Below, in pieces: positions 1-6,543 of a stretch of DNA of 11,683 bases. The position numbers and the translations under genes are program-made. The stretch is from Clostridia bacterium (GTDB lineage: Bacteria > Bacillota > Clostridia > Oscillospirales > UBA644), in assembly GCA_017424085.1 (NCBI GenBank), contig JAFPBP010000171.1, positions 1-11,683 of the forward strand. The letters are read 5' to 3'. Every line of letters starts with the position of its first letter. Position 1 is the stretch's first letter. The notes beneath the pieces were generated by a model. That model was not told the DNA's origin, searched no databases, and was given only the letters and a program-made list of their open reading frames with translations.

Positions 1-456
1 GGCAAAGGGGAGGGTGGTGCGGAAGGCTTCGCTGGTTGCCGCAATGGAGATCTGTCCTACGCCGCCTGCCAGCTTATTCAGAGATCCTCCGAAGAAGTTC
101 GCAACGCCCGAGCCGAAGATTGTCAGCGTCAGACCCGTTACGTTCTGATTTGCACGCAGGGTTGTGGTCAAAAAGCTGTAGATCAGTCCGCCCAAGGCGC
201 CTGCCGCGAAGGCAGAAACGAAGGCGATGATAATGCAAAGGAATGCATTGGGGGTGGTGCCTGCCTTCAGACATGCATTTTCATAGAAGAATGCGCTTGC
301 AAGGCTTGCAATACCGCCCAGATACATGGTTCCGGGGATACCGAGGTTCAGGTTGCCCGATTTTTCGGTAAGGATCTCGCCGCAGCAGCCGTACATAATA
401 ATGGTTCCGAACACGATGGCGGCTTGGAGCCAAGATACCAGAGAGTCAATATTCAT
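1..456 (-). CDS. ABC transporter permease, BMP/nucleoside type, second subunit (partial, C-terminus missing)
   Basis: This is the N-terminal 152 residues of the second permease of a BMP-type (YufQ/NupQ-like) purine or nucleoside ABC importer; the gene continues past the left window edge. The ATG at 454-456 follows a GGAGG site with about 9 bases of spacing, and starts 15 bases after the stop of the first permease, so the two are translationally close and surely co-transcribed. The protein is hydrophobic, with several membrane segments. It carries SGNLNLGIPGTMYLGG near residues 31-46, the family's version of the conserved 'G-x-x-N-L-G-x-x-G' permease stretch, and LTLTIFGSGVANFFGG further on. 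It would form a heterodimeric membrane channel with the first permease and be powered by the double-domain ATPase encoded upstream. Family assignment is firm; the substrate is inferred from the neighbouring xpt and lipoprotein genes. No frame break is visible in the part present. Confidence 0.9.
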   Translation of the reverse strand, partial: MNIDSLVSWLQAAIVFGTIIMYGCCGEILTEKSGNLNLGIPGTMYLGGIASLASAFFYENACLKAGTTPNAFLCIIIAFVSAFAAGALGGLIYSFLTTTLRANQNVTGLTLTIFGSGVANFFGGSLNKLAGGVGQISIAATSEAFRTTLPFA

Positions 457-471
457 CCGTCGTGTCCTCCT

Positions 472-1566
472 TTATTTCTTGCGGACAATGATCCGATAGT
501 TGATGAAGAATTCGCTGGCGAGAACGGCAAAGAGAATGATGCCCTTCATAATGTTGGACGCTTCGTTGTTCAAGCCGTAGTCGGATGCGATCTGAGATGC
601 GCCCTTCTCCAGGAAGATCAGAAGCAAAGAGAAGAAGATCATTACAAAGGCGTTGAATTTCGCCATCCACGCAACGATGATCGCCGTAAAGCCTCTGCCG
701 CCGCCCACGCTGGTGGAGATGGTGTGGCTTGCGCCCGCAACGTTAATGAAGCCCGCAAAGCCGCAGATGGCACCGGAGAGAAGCATGGTGCGAAGAACGA
801 TCTTTTTCACGTTCATGCCTGCGTAGCGAGCGGTGTTTTCGCTGTCGCCCACGATGGAGATCTCGTAGCCGTGCTTGCTGCTTTTCAGATAGAAAAACAT
901 GAAGACCGTAACCGCAAGAACCATGGCAATGGGGAGAATGTATCCGTTGTTGAAAAGTTCGGGAAGCCAACCGTGACGCGTGTTCTGATTGATGATGCCT
1001 ACGGTGTTGGATCCGAAGGGGTTTTCCCACTTTGCCACGCAGAAGGAAGTCAGCTGAATGGCAATGTAGTTCATGGTCAGGGTGAAGAGGGTCTCGTTGG
1101 TGTTCCATTTCGCCTTGAACAGGGCGGGGATCAATCCCCAGACGGCACCCGAGAGGACGCTTGCCAAAAACATGACGATCAGCATCAGCCAAAGAGGCAT
1201 GCTTTCGGGCAGGTAGAGCATACAAGCGGCGGTGGCAATGCCGCCCACCAGAATCTGTCCCTCCGCACCGATGTTCCAGAACTTCATTTTGAAGGCGGGG
1301 GCAAGACCCAGCGCAACGCAGAGAAGAATGGCGGCGTCACGCAGGGTGACCCACATGCGTCGGGTGGTTCCGAAGGCGCCCGCGAACATGGATCCGTAGA
1401 TGCCGATGGGATTCAGCTTTGTGATGGAAAACATAAAAAGGGCGGAGATGATCATAGCGATGATCAACGCGATAATACGGATGATCCAGCCGTTCAGCGC
1501 AGACATTTCTCCGCGCTTGACGATCCGCAGCAGGGGTTCTTTGACGGTTCCCGTTTGCTTGCTCAT
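472..1566 (-). CDS. ABC transporter permease, BMP/nucleoside type, first subunit
   Basis: A 364-residue polytopic membrane protein of the YufP/NupP type, the first of two permeases in a BMP-type purine/nucleoside importer. It has a short charged N-terminus, then a first membrane helix at about residues 28-48 and several more to the C-terminus. The family hallmark KFWNIGAEGQ is at residues 95-104; VGDSENTARYAGM and a GGGRGFTAIIVAW stretch occur in the second half, where coupling to the ATPase is expected. The ATG at 1564-1566 has a GGAGG site about 6 bases upstream and overlaps the stop of the ATPase gene by four bases (ATGA), the classic sign of translational coupling. Length and motifs are normal for the family. 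Its role as the channel subunit is established for the family; the actual substrate (guanosine, other nucleosides, or a base) cannot be read from sequence. Confidence 0.93.
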   Translation of the reverse strand: MSKQTGTVKEPLLRIVKRGEMSALNGWIIRIIALIIAMIISALFMFSITKLNPIGIYGSMFAGAFGTTRRMWVTLRDAAILLCVALGLAPAFKMKFWNIGAEGQILVGGIATAACMLYLPESMPLWLMLIVMFLASVLSGAVWGLIPALFKAKWNTNETLFTLTMNYIAIQLTSFCVAKWENPFGSNTVGIINQNTRHGWLPELFNNGYILPIAMVLAVTVFMFFYLKSSKHGYEISIVGDSENTARYAGMNVKKIVLRTMLLSGAICGFAGFINVAGASHTISTSVGGGRGFTAIIVAWMAKFNAFVMIFFSLLLIFLEKGASQIASDYGLNNEASNIMKGIILFAVLASEFFINYRIIVRKK

Positions 1567-3146
1567 TTCGTCTCCTCCTTAATGTAAGAATCCTTTGCAA
1601 TGCCGATGGTTTTATCGGGGGTGGATTTCGCCTCTGCCAGATTGATGGCGCCGGTCATCATCAAGCCCAGCTCCTCCTTGGAGGTGTTGTCCGCGTTGAC
1701 GATACCCATTACCTTGCCGTGGCAGAGAACCATGATCTTGTCGCACAGAGAAAGCATAACGTCCAGATCCTCGCCAATGAAGAGAATGCCCACGTCGTTC
1801 TTTTTCTGATTGTTCAGAATATCGTAGATCAGGTAGGACGAGTTGATGTCCAGCCCGCGCACGGGATAAGCGGTGATGATCACGTTGGGACCGCTCTTGA
1901 TCTCACGACCAAGCAGGACCTTCTGTACGTTACCGCCCGACAGTCTGCGGACGGGCGTTTCCGTGGAGGGGGTCACCACGCCAAGATCGGAAATGATCTT
2001 CTGCGCTTCCGCACGCCCTCGCTTGCGGTCCACAAAGGGAGATTTCCCTTCGGCATAGGTTTTCAGAAGCATGTTATCGGTAATGGAAAGGGAAGGGGCA
2101 AGACCCATGCCGAGACGGTCCTCGGGAATGAAACTCATTGAAATTCCCTTTTCAAGGATCTGCTTGGGCGTCAGGGTGGAGATGTCCTCCCCTTGATGGA
2201 TCATCATACCCTGTTCGATCTTGCGGAGACCTGCAATGGCTTCGCAAAGCTCCTTCTGTCCGCAGCCCGCAATTCCGGCAACGCCGAGAATTTCGCCTCC
2301 GCGAATGTAGAAGCTTACGTCGTTGATAGCGTTGTGCCCTTCGTCATTCTTGATGGAGAGGTTTCGGATCTCCAAAAGAGGCTTCTTTTTCTCCACGATG
2401 GGACGCTCGATATCCAGGCTCACCTTTTTGCCCACCATCATTTCCGTGAGGGACAATTCGGTGGCGTCCTTGGTATCGACCGTTCCGATGTATTCGCCGC
2501 GGCGAAGGATCGAAACGCGGTCGGAGATCTCCAGAACCTCGTTCAGCTTGTGGGTAATGATAACGATTGCTTTTCCTGCTTCCTTCATGTTGCGAAGCAC
2601 GGAGAAGAGCTTTCGGGTCTCCTGAAGGGTCAGAACCGCCGTGGGCTCGTCCAGAATCAGGATCTCAGCCCCGTGATAGAGAACCTTAACGATCTCCAGG
2701 GTCTGCTTCTGAGACACGGACATATTGTAGACCTTCTGATCGGGGTCTACTTCAAAGCCGTATTTGTCACAGATCTCTCGGATCTTTGCTGCGGCAGCCT
2801 TCAAGTTATCCTTCTTTTTGTCGGACGAAAGACCAAGCACCACGTTTTCGGTTGCGGTGAAAATGTCAACCAATTTGAAATGCTGGTGAATCATGCCGAT
2901 ATTCAGATCGAATGCATCCTTGGGGGAGCGGATGGAAACCTCCGATCCGTTTGCGTAGATCTTGCCTGCATCGGGGAAGTAGATTCCCGAAAGCATGTTC
3001 ATCAAGGTCGTCTTGCCGCTTCCGTTTTCTCCCAGAAGAGAAAGAATTTCACCGTAGCGGATGTCGAGGCAAATGTCCTTGTTTGCAACCACAGGCCCGA
3101 AGGTTTTGGTTACGTTTTCCAGACGGATGGCGCTGGACTGTTCCAT
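1563..3146 (-). CDS. Double-domain ABC ATPase of a BMP-type purine/nucleoside importer
   Basis: A 527-residue cytoplasmic ATPase with two fused nucleotide-binding domains, as in YufO/NupO. Domain 1: Walker A GENGSGKTT (residues 39-47), Q-loop region MIHQHF (85-90), Walker B LILDEPTA (163-170), switch His199. Its ABC signature reads MSVSQKQ (142-148) instead of LSxGxxQ. Domain 2 has the degenerate Walker A typical of this subfamily (GIAGCGQKE, 291-299), a good signature LSGGNVQK (402-409) and degenerate Walker B VIITAYPVRGLD (422-433). I choose the ATG at 3144-3146: it has AAGGAG 8 bases upstream, whereas an in-frame TTG two codons earlier lies almost on top of that site. The stop overlaps the permease start by four bases. 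It energises the two permeases downstream; a terminator-like hairpin between this gene and the lipoprotein gene probably lowers its dose relative to the binding protein. Confidence 0.95.
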   Translation of the reverse strand: MEQSSAIRLENVTKTFGPVVANKDICLDIRYGEILSLLGENGSGKTTLMNMLSGIYFPDAGKIYANGSEVSIRSPKDAFDLNIGMIHQHFKLVDIFTATENVVLGLSSDKKKDNLKAAAAKIREICDKYGFEVDPDQKVYNMSVSQKQTLEIVKVLYHGAEILILDEPTAVLTLQETRKLFSVLRNMKEAGKAIVIITHKLNEVLEISDRVSILRRGEYIGTVDTKDATELSLTEMMVGKKVSLDIERPIVEKKKPLLEIRNLSIKNDEGHNAINDVSFYIRGGEILGVAGIAGCGQKELCEAIAGLRKIEQGMMIHQGEDISTLTPKQILEKGISMSFIPEDRLGMGLAPSLSITDNMLLKTYAEGKSPFVDRKRGRAEAQKIISDLGVVTPSTETPVRRLSGGNVQKVLLGREIKSGPNVIITAYPVRGLDINSSYLIYDILNNQKKNDVGILFIGEDLDVMLSLCDKIMVLCHGKVMGIVNADNTSKEELGLMMTGAINLAEAKSTPDKTIGIAKDSYIKEETK

Positions 3147-3166
3147 GGGCAAATCTCCTTGTTTAT

Positions 3167-3214
3167 GATATATCTCGCCGAATCCGATTCGGCAGAATTG
3201 GGCGGTACGGTACC
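3167..3214. repeat. Small palindromes in the leader of the ATPase gene
   Basis: Between the terminator and the ATPase start there are three short palindromes: GATATATC (3167-3174), GCCGAAT-CCG-ATTCGGC (3177-3193, 7-bp arms) and GGTAC-G-GTACC (3204-3214). In the minus-strand transcript they could form small hairpins just upstream of the ribosome site, protecting the 5' end of the processed downstream mRNA or tuning translation. They may equally be copies of a dispersed intergenic palindrome. I see no coding signal here. Confidence 0.4.
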
Positions 3215-3249
3215 GATTTCACGGGGGCTCCGTTTCTTCGGTATATCTG

Positions 3250-3293
3250 AAAAAATCGGAATAAGGGAGGCCCCGCCCGGGGCTTCCCTTATT
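3250..3293 (-). terminator. Intrinsic terminator/attenuator between lipoprotein and ATPase genes
   Basis: An almost perfect 16-bp inverted repeat (arms 3260-3275 and 3278-3293, loop of two bases, a single G/T wobble in RNA) is followed on the minus strand by six T (3250-3255). It begins about 25 bases after the lipoprotein stop and lies inside the transporter operon. Partial termination here would give more binding protein than ATPase and permeases, a common arrangement for ABC importers. No strong promoter is evident between it and the ATPase gene, so readthrough is presumably needed. Confidence 0.85.
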
Positions 3294-3317
3294 CGTTCAG
3301 CCGATGCGAGGATCGAA

Positions 3318-4574
3318 TCAGCCCTTAATGTTTTCTTTGATACCGTTGATACGGAGAGCAAAGTAGGGAGCGCTACGGAACTCGTCAGCGTTGGACTCGT
3401 CGATGTAGCCGTCCTTCACAACGTTGGTTTCGCCGGTGAAGTCGCCGTCGATGTCGGCAAGATAAGAGGTAACGTGACCGTTAGCGTCAACGGTAACGCC
3501 GTCAGCAGCGGCAGCGGTGAACTTGCTGGTATCGAATACCTTCAGAGTACCGTTCTTCAGACCTTCTTCCGCAGCGGCAACAGCCTCGGCAGTGCCTGCA
3601 GCGCAAGCGGGGCCCAGCTTGGTGATGCCGACAGCACCCTTGGAGTAGCCTTCAGCCCAGTTGGTAGCGATGCTTTCGCCCTTCAGAGCCTGACCGATGG
3701 CGTAGGTGTAGTAAACGGACCAGTCGTTGGTGGCAGAGGTCAGAGCGGCGTTGGGAGCAACGGCAAGCATATCAATGTTGTAGCCGACGCAGAAAACGGT
3801 GGTGCCCTTCTTGTTGGCATCTTCGACTGCAGAGGGAGCACCGGTGGAGTCAGCGTGCTGAGAAACGATAACGCAGCCAGCGGCAACGAACGCTTCGGCA
3901 GCAGCCTTTTCGTCGGTGATGGAGAACCAGGAGTTGGTGTAGGAAACTTCCATGGAGACCTTGTCGTAAACCGACTTCACGCCCAGGAAGAATGCGGTGT
4001 AACCGGAAACAACCTCAGCGTAGGGGAATGCGCCGACGTAACCGATCTTGACGTTGCCGTCAGCATCGAAGTTCTTGTCGGTCAGCTTGTTGCCGTCAAC
4101 CAGTTCCTTGATCTTCATGCCTGCAACAACGCCGGACACGTAACGGGATTCGTAGGTGTCGTTGAACGCGTTGGACAGGTTAGCCAGACCGGAGTTCTTA
4201 GCGGTGTCACCGGTAACCGCAACGAACTTCACGTCGGGGTATTCGGTAGCAACCTGCTGGATGTGGCTCTGGTGACCGTAAGAGTTGGAGAAGATGTAGG
4301 TGCAGCCGCTTTCAACCAGGTCGATAGCGGTTTCTGCGCAGCTTTCATCCTCCAGAACGCTGTACTTCCAGATAACCTTGACTTTCTCTTCGCCGCCCAG
4401 AGCTGCAACAGCCTTCTGGATGCCGTCGATGTGGGCAAAGGTGTAGCCTTCGTTCTCATCGCCGATGAGAATGACGCCGATCTTCAGGGCGCCATCGTTG
4501 TCGGAGGGCGCACAGCCGACGAACAGCGTGGTGGCAAGACAGAGCGCGAGAAGAATTGCAAAAAACTTTTTCAT
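3318..4574 (-). CDS. BMP-family (PnrA/BmpA-like) substrate-binding lipoprotein
   Basis: A 418-residue extracellular binding protein anchored as a lipoprotein. Residues 1-21 form a lipoprotein signal (MKKFF..., hydrophobic core, FVGC with the lipidated Cys at 21). The mature part has the type I periplasmic-binding fold features of the BMP family: IGVILIGDENEGYTF near the start, IFSNSYGH (90s), NSWFSITDEKAAAEAF and SQHADSTGAPSAVEDA in the middle, and a C-terminal SAPYFALRINGI. I choose the ATG at 4572-4574, with AGGAGG 7 bases upstream; a longer reading frame starting 34 codons earlier would bury the signal peptide. It is rather longer than PnrA-type proteins of about 330-360 residues because of a C-terminal extension containing GDFTGE. 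It follows xpt by 67 bases with no clear promoter, and precedes the ATPase and permeases, so it captures the purine nucleoside or base for this importer. Ligand identity is inference. Confidence 0.93.
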   Translation of the reverse strand: MKKFFAILLALCLATTLFVGCAPSDNDGALKIGVILIGDENEGYTFAHIDGIQKAVAALGGEEKVKVIWKYSVLEDESCAETAIDLVESGCTYIFSNSYGHQSHIQQVATEYPDVKFVAVTGDTAKNSGLANLSNAFNDTYESRYVSGVVAGMKIKELVDGNKLTDKNFDADGNVKIGYVGAFPYAEVVSGYTAFFLGVKSVYDKVSMEVSYTNSWFSITDEKAAAEAFVAAGCVIVSQHADSTGAPSAVEDANKKGTTVFCVGYNIDMLAVAPNAALTSATNDWSVYYTYAIGQALKGESIATNWAEGYSKGAVGITKLGPACAAGTAEAVAAAEEGLKNGTLKVFDTSKFTAAAADGVTVDANGHVTSYLADIDGDFTGETNVVKDGYIDESNADEFRSAPYFALRINGIKENIKG

Positions 4575-4611
4575 TTTTTTTCCTCCTGCTTTGTTCAAGC
4601 AAATTTTTTTT

Positions 4612-4632
4612 ATATGTAAATTTTTTACATAT
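4612..4632. repeat. AT-only inverted repeat between xpt and the lipoprotein gene
   Basis: A perfect 9-bp inverted repeat (arms 4612-4620 and 4624-4632, sequence ATATGTAAA/TTTACATAT) lies in the 67-base gap. Its composition is too weak for a terminator and it is followed on the minus strand by A residues rather than T. It might be a protein-binding site or an mRNA processing/stability element; nothing more can be said. Confidence 0.4.
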
Positions 4633-4641
4633 CGAATTGAA

Positions 4642-5223
4642 TCAGTGATCGTTTGCGCGGAACACGATGGTTTCATCTGTCATTGAATCGATGATCGCCA
4701 TGGATTCCACACGGATCCCCTTCGCACGGAGCTTGTCCCCGCCGCCCTGAAATCCTTTTTCAATGGCGGTGGCAATGCCCACCGTGGTGGCGTTCGCCTG
4801 TGCGATTATATCCATCAGCCCGTTCAGCGCGTTGCCCATGGCAAGAAAATCGTCAACGATGAGGATCCGTTCTCCCTCGGACAAGAATTCCTTGCTGATG
4901 TAAACGGTGTAATCACGATTGTGGGTGAAAGAATAAACGACAGCGGTGTAAACGTCGGGGGAGAGGTTGGACGAGCGATGCTTTTTCGCATAGACTACGG
5001 GAACGTGCAGATGTGCCGCTGCCGCAAACGCGACGGCAACCCCCGAGGTTTCGATGGTTACGATCTTGTCGATCTTTTCGCCTTCAAAGAGGCGGGCAAT
5101 TTCTTTTCCGACCTCCATTAAGAAATCGGTGTCAAGTCTGTGGTTCAAAAAATTGCCGACTTTAAGAATATTCCCCGGGAAAACCTTTCCTTCCTTGAGG
5201 ATCTTCTCTTCCATTTCCTTCAT
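4642..5223 (-). CDS. xpt: Xanthine phosphoribosyltransferase
   Basis: A 193-residue cytosolic type I phosphoribosyltransferase that converts xanthine (and less well guanine) plus PRPP to XMP (GMP) and pyrophosphate in purine salvage. Length matches the roughly 194 residues of Bacillus Xpt and the sequence aligns throughout: ILKVGNFLNHRLD (19-31), IVTIETSGVAVA (54-65), VVYAKKH (76-82), VYSFT (96-100), the PRPP-binding loop ILIVDDFLAMGNA (120-132), AIEKGFQGG (153-161) and RVESMAII (171-178). I choose the ATG at 5221-5223: AAAGGAG sits about 10 bases upstream, and the region further upstream is leader RNA with a terminator-like hairpin, not coding. A second in-frame ATG three codons later has too short a spacing to its purine-rich site. 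It is the first gene of an operon with a complete BMP-type importer, taking the place that pbuX holds next to xpt in Bacillus, which suggests that the importer feeds this enzyme. Confidence 0.95.
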   Translation of the reverse strand: MKEMEEKILKEGKVFPGNILKVGNFLNHRLDTDFLMEVGKEIARLFEGEKIDKIVTIETSGVAVAFAAAAHLHVPVVYAKKHRSSNLSPDVYTAVVYSFTHNRDYTVYISKEFLSEGERILIVDDFLAMGNALNGLMDIIAQANATTVGIATAIEKGFQGGGDKLRAKGIRVESMAIIDSMTDETIVFRANDH

Positions 5224-5330
5224 AAATTGCACGCTCCTTTGGTCTACTGAAACAAAAAAACAGACCTTTTGTGAAAGTCTGCAGGATTCGAACGTGAATA
5301 ATCGTTGCCGTGTGATATGCAACACTCGAC
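5224..5330 (-). promoter_or_regulatory. xpt: Structured 5' leader of xpt, possible attenuator (riboswitch class not recognised)
   Basis: About 107 bases lie between the predicted transcription start (near 5330) and the xpt start codon. The first part can fold into a multi-helix element: UCGA/UCGA, GUG/CAC and UUGC/GCAA pairs close a loop of about ten bases, with an internal bulge CGAUUAUU. It is followed by a terminator-like hairpin. The segment AGACC just upstream of the ribosome site (minus-strand complement of 5241-5245) can pair with GGUCU in the hairpin's 3' arm, giving a mutually exclusive fold. Leaders of xpt in Firmicutes often carry a guanine riboswitch, but I looked for its conserved core (TTTCTACC and CCGTAAA-type blocks) and did not find it. 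Function is therefore inferred from architecture only. Confidence 0.5.
5254..5281 (-). terminator. Terminator-like hairpin in the xpt leader
   Basis: On the minus strand an 8-bp stem (arms complementary to 5274-5281 and 5261-5268, one G-T wobble, five-base loop) is followed by seven T (5254-5260). It lies about 50 bases downstream of the predicted transcription start and upstream of the xpt ribosome site, so it can only act as a premature, presumably regulated, terminator. Confidence 0.7.
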
Positions 5331-5336
5331 GGGGTA

Positions 5337-5366
5337 ATTATACCATATAGTAGGTTATATTGTCAA
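5337..5366 (-). promoter_or_regulatory. Consensus sigma-A promoter of the xpt-transporter operon
   Basis: On the minus strand TTGACA (5361-5366) and TATAAT (5337-5342) are both perfect hexamers separated by 18 bases. It points at xpt and would start transcription near 5330. Strong basal initiation fits with control being exerted later, at the leader hairpin. Confidence 0.85.
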
Positions 5367-5410
5367 CAACGGTGCCCGACAGTTCGAAAAATTGTCGATA
5401 ATCCTTCTGT

Positions 5411-5439
5411 AAAAAGACGGAGTCTCCCGAGACTCCGTC
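5411..5439 (-). terminator. Intrinsic terminator after the phosphate transporter gene
   Basis: A perfect inverted repeat (5416-5439; 10-11 bp arms GACGGAGTCT/AGACTCCGTC with a four-base loop) lies 15 bases past the transporter stop. It is followed on the minus strand by five T (5411-5415). It separates this unit from the xpt promoter downstream. Confidence 0.92.
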
Positions 5440-5453
5440 AAAATCCGCCATCT

Positions 5454-6494
5454 TTATGCACACAGAGTTAGCCCCAGCCTTGCAGCCAGAAATCCCATCA
5501 GTCCGCATCCGGGAAACGTAAGTCCCCAAGCGAGCACCATTTGCTTTGCGACGCTCCAGTTCACCGCGCGGATTCTCGTGGCAGCGCCTGCGCCCATGAT
5601 GGCAGTTGTCTTCGCATGGGTTGTGCTGACGGGAAGACCGTATACGGTGCAGATCCCCAATCCGATCGCAGCCGCAGCGTCTGCGGCAACCCCCTGATAA
5701 TCCTCCAGCCGCAGCATTTTCATCCCGACTGCACGAATGATCCGATTTCCGCCCAGAGCGGTTCCCAGGGATAAGACGACAGAGCAGAGCAGGATCATCC
5801 AGAACGGGATCGTGTCGGGCGGGGATGCGTGCTTTGCCGCGGCAACCGATAGCAGTAAAACCCCAATAAACTTCTGCCCGTCCTGTGATCCGTGCAGGAA
5901 TGCATTTGCGGCTCCGGAGAGAATCTGCAGCCTTCGCAAAACACGCTTCGCAGCATCCCTTTTTGCGTTTTTCGCTAATTTCAGAATGATTTTTACACAG
6001 ATCCAGCCGAGACAAAATCCCGATATTACTGAAAATGCAAGTCCAAACAGAACCCTGCTCCAGACGGAAAATCGCATTCCGCCTTCCTCTCCCAGGGCAA
6101 GCGCCGCACCCGTGATTCCCGCGATCAGTGCATGACTTTCGCTTGTGGGGATTCCAAAATACCATGCGGCGCACGCCCACAGCACGATGGCAGCCATTGC
6201 GGCGCATAGGGCGATCTGTGATTCCTTCTCGTTATCACTGAATTTTACCATGGTGAATACGGTGTCTGTGACTGCGCTGTTGACCGAGACGGTTAAGATC
6301 AATCCGAGAAAATTGCAGACGGCAGCCATTCCGATTGCCGTTCGGGGTGACAGCGCTCTCGTTGCCACGCAGGATGCAATGGCGTTCGGCGCGTCGGTCC
6401 AACCGTTGACGAAAATGACTCCCAGCGTAAGGAGCGTCAGTAAAAGCAGGATCGGCGATGAAACAACGCCCTCGATCCAAGATGAAAAAGACAA
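5454..6494 (-). CDS. pit: PiT-family inorganic phosphate transporter
   Basis: A 346-residue polytopic membrane protein of the PiT (PHO4) family, which imports metal-phosphate or phosphate with a proton or sodium ion. The two inverted family signatures are present: GWTDAPNAIAS (31-41) and GIPTSESHALIAG (114-126) in the first half, HGSQDGQK (201-208) and GLPVSTTHA (286-294) in the second. A charged loop at about 172-190 separates the halves. Length is normal for short bacterial members. No ATG or GTG exists near the N-terminus; the TTG at 6492-6494 has GGGGAGGG 7 bases upstream and is the best start, giving a first membrane helix at about 14-32. An upstream in-frame TTG (6519-6521) has no ribosome site. 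The chosen start and its ribosome site lie inside a strong terminator hairpin. No PhoU-like partner gene is adjacent. The gene ends before its own terminator. Confidence 0.93.
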   Translation of the reverse strand: MSFSSWIEGVVSSPILLLLTLLTLGVIFVNGWTDAPNAIASCVATRALSPRTAIGMAAVCNFLGLILTVSVNSAVTDTVFTMVKFSDNEKESQIALCAAMAAIVLWACAAWYFGIPTSESHALIAGITGAALALGEEGGMRFSVWSRVLFGLAFSVISGFCLGWICVKIILKLAKNAKRDAAKRVLRRLQILSGAANAFLHGSQDGQKFIGVLLLSVAAAKHASPPDTIPFWMILLCSVVLSLGTALGGNRIIRAVGMKMLRLEDYQGVAADAAAAIGLGICTVYGLPVSTTHAKTTAIMGAGAATRIRAVNWSVAKQMVLAWGLTFPGCGLMGFLAARLGLTLCA

Positions 6495-6529
6495 AAAAAT
6501 CCCTCCCCGTACAGTATACAAGGGAGGGA
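6493..6529 (-). terminator. Strong terminator hairpin overlapping the pit ribosome site and start codon
   Basis: On the minus strand a 9-bp, GC-rich stem (complement of 6521-6529 with 6500-6508) with a loop that can itself pair GTA/TAC is followed by seven T (6493-6499). It starts about 15 bases past the stop of the zinc-ribbon gene, so it is a proper terminator for that gene. Its 3' arm is also the GGGGAGGG ribosome site of pit and its T run runs into the pit TTG codon. The fold would block both transcription into, and ribosome access to, pit. Confidence 0.85.
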
Positions 6530-6543
6530 GGAATAAGATTCCT

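Noticed and set aside
424..1587. Plus-strand open frame of 387 codons
   Set aside because: Exact antisense of the first permease; composition is His/Gly/Asp-rich and unlike any membrane or soluble family. The minus-strand frame has clear transporter motifs and a ribosome site.
2193..4619. Long plus-strand open frame of 808 codons
   Set aside because: It is antisense to the ATPase and lipoprotein genes, crosses their terminator, has no ribosome site and resembles no protein; it arises from codon bias of the real genes.
4612..4632. Terminator between xpt and the lipoprotein gene
   Set aside because: The stem is made only of A/T-rich pairs and is followed by A, not T, on the transcribed strand.
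5261..5330. Complete tRNA in the xpt leader, suggested by GTTCGAATCCTGC
   Set aside because: The T-loop-like string has no complementary 5' T-stem, no acceptor pairing and no CCA at the right place; the segment fits a leader better.
6504..6520. Promoter for pit with TATACT as -10
   Set aside because: TATACT lies in the loop of the terminator hairpin and no acceptable -35 hexamer is found 16-18 bases upstream.
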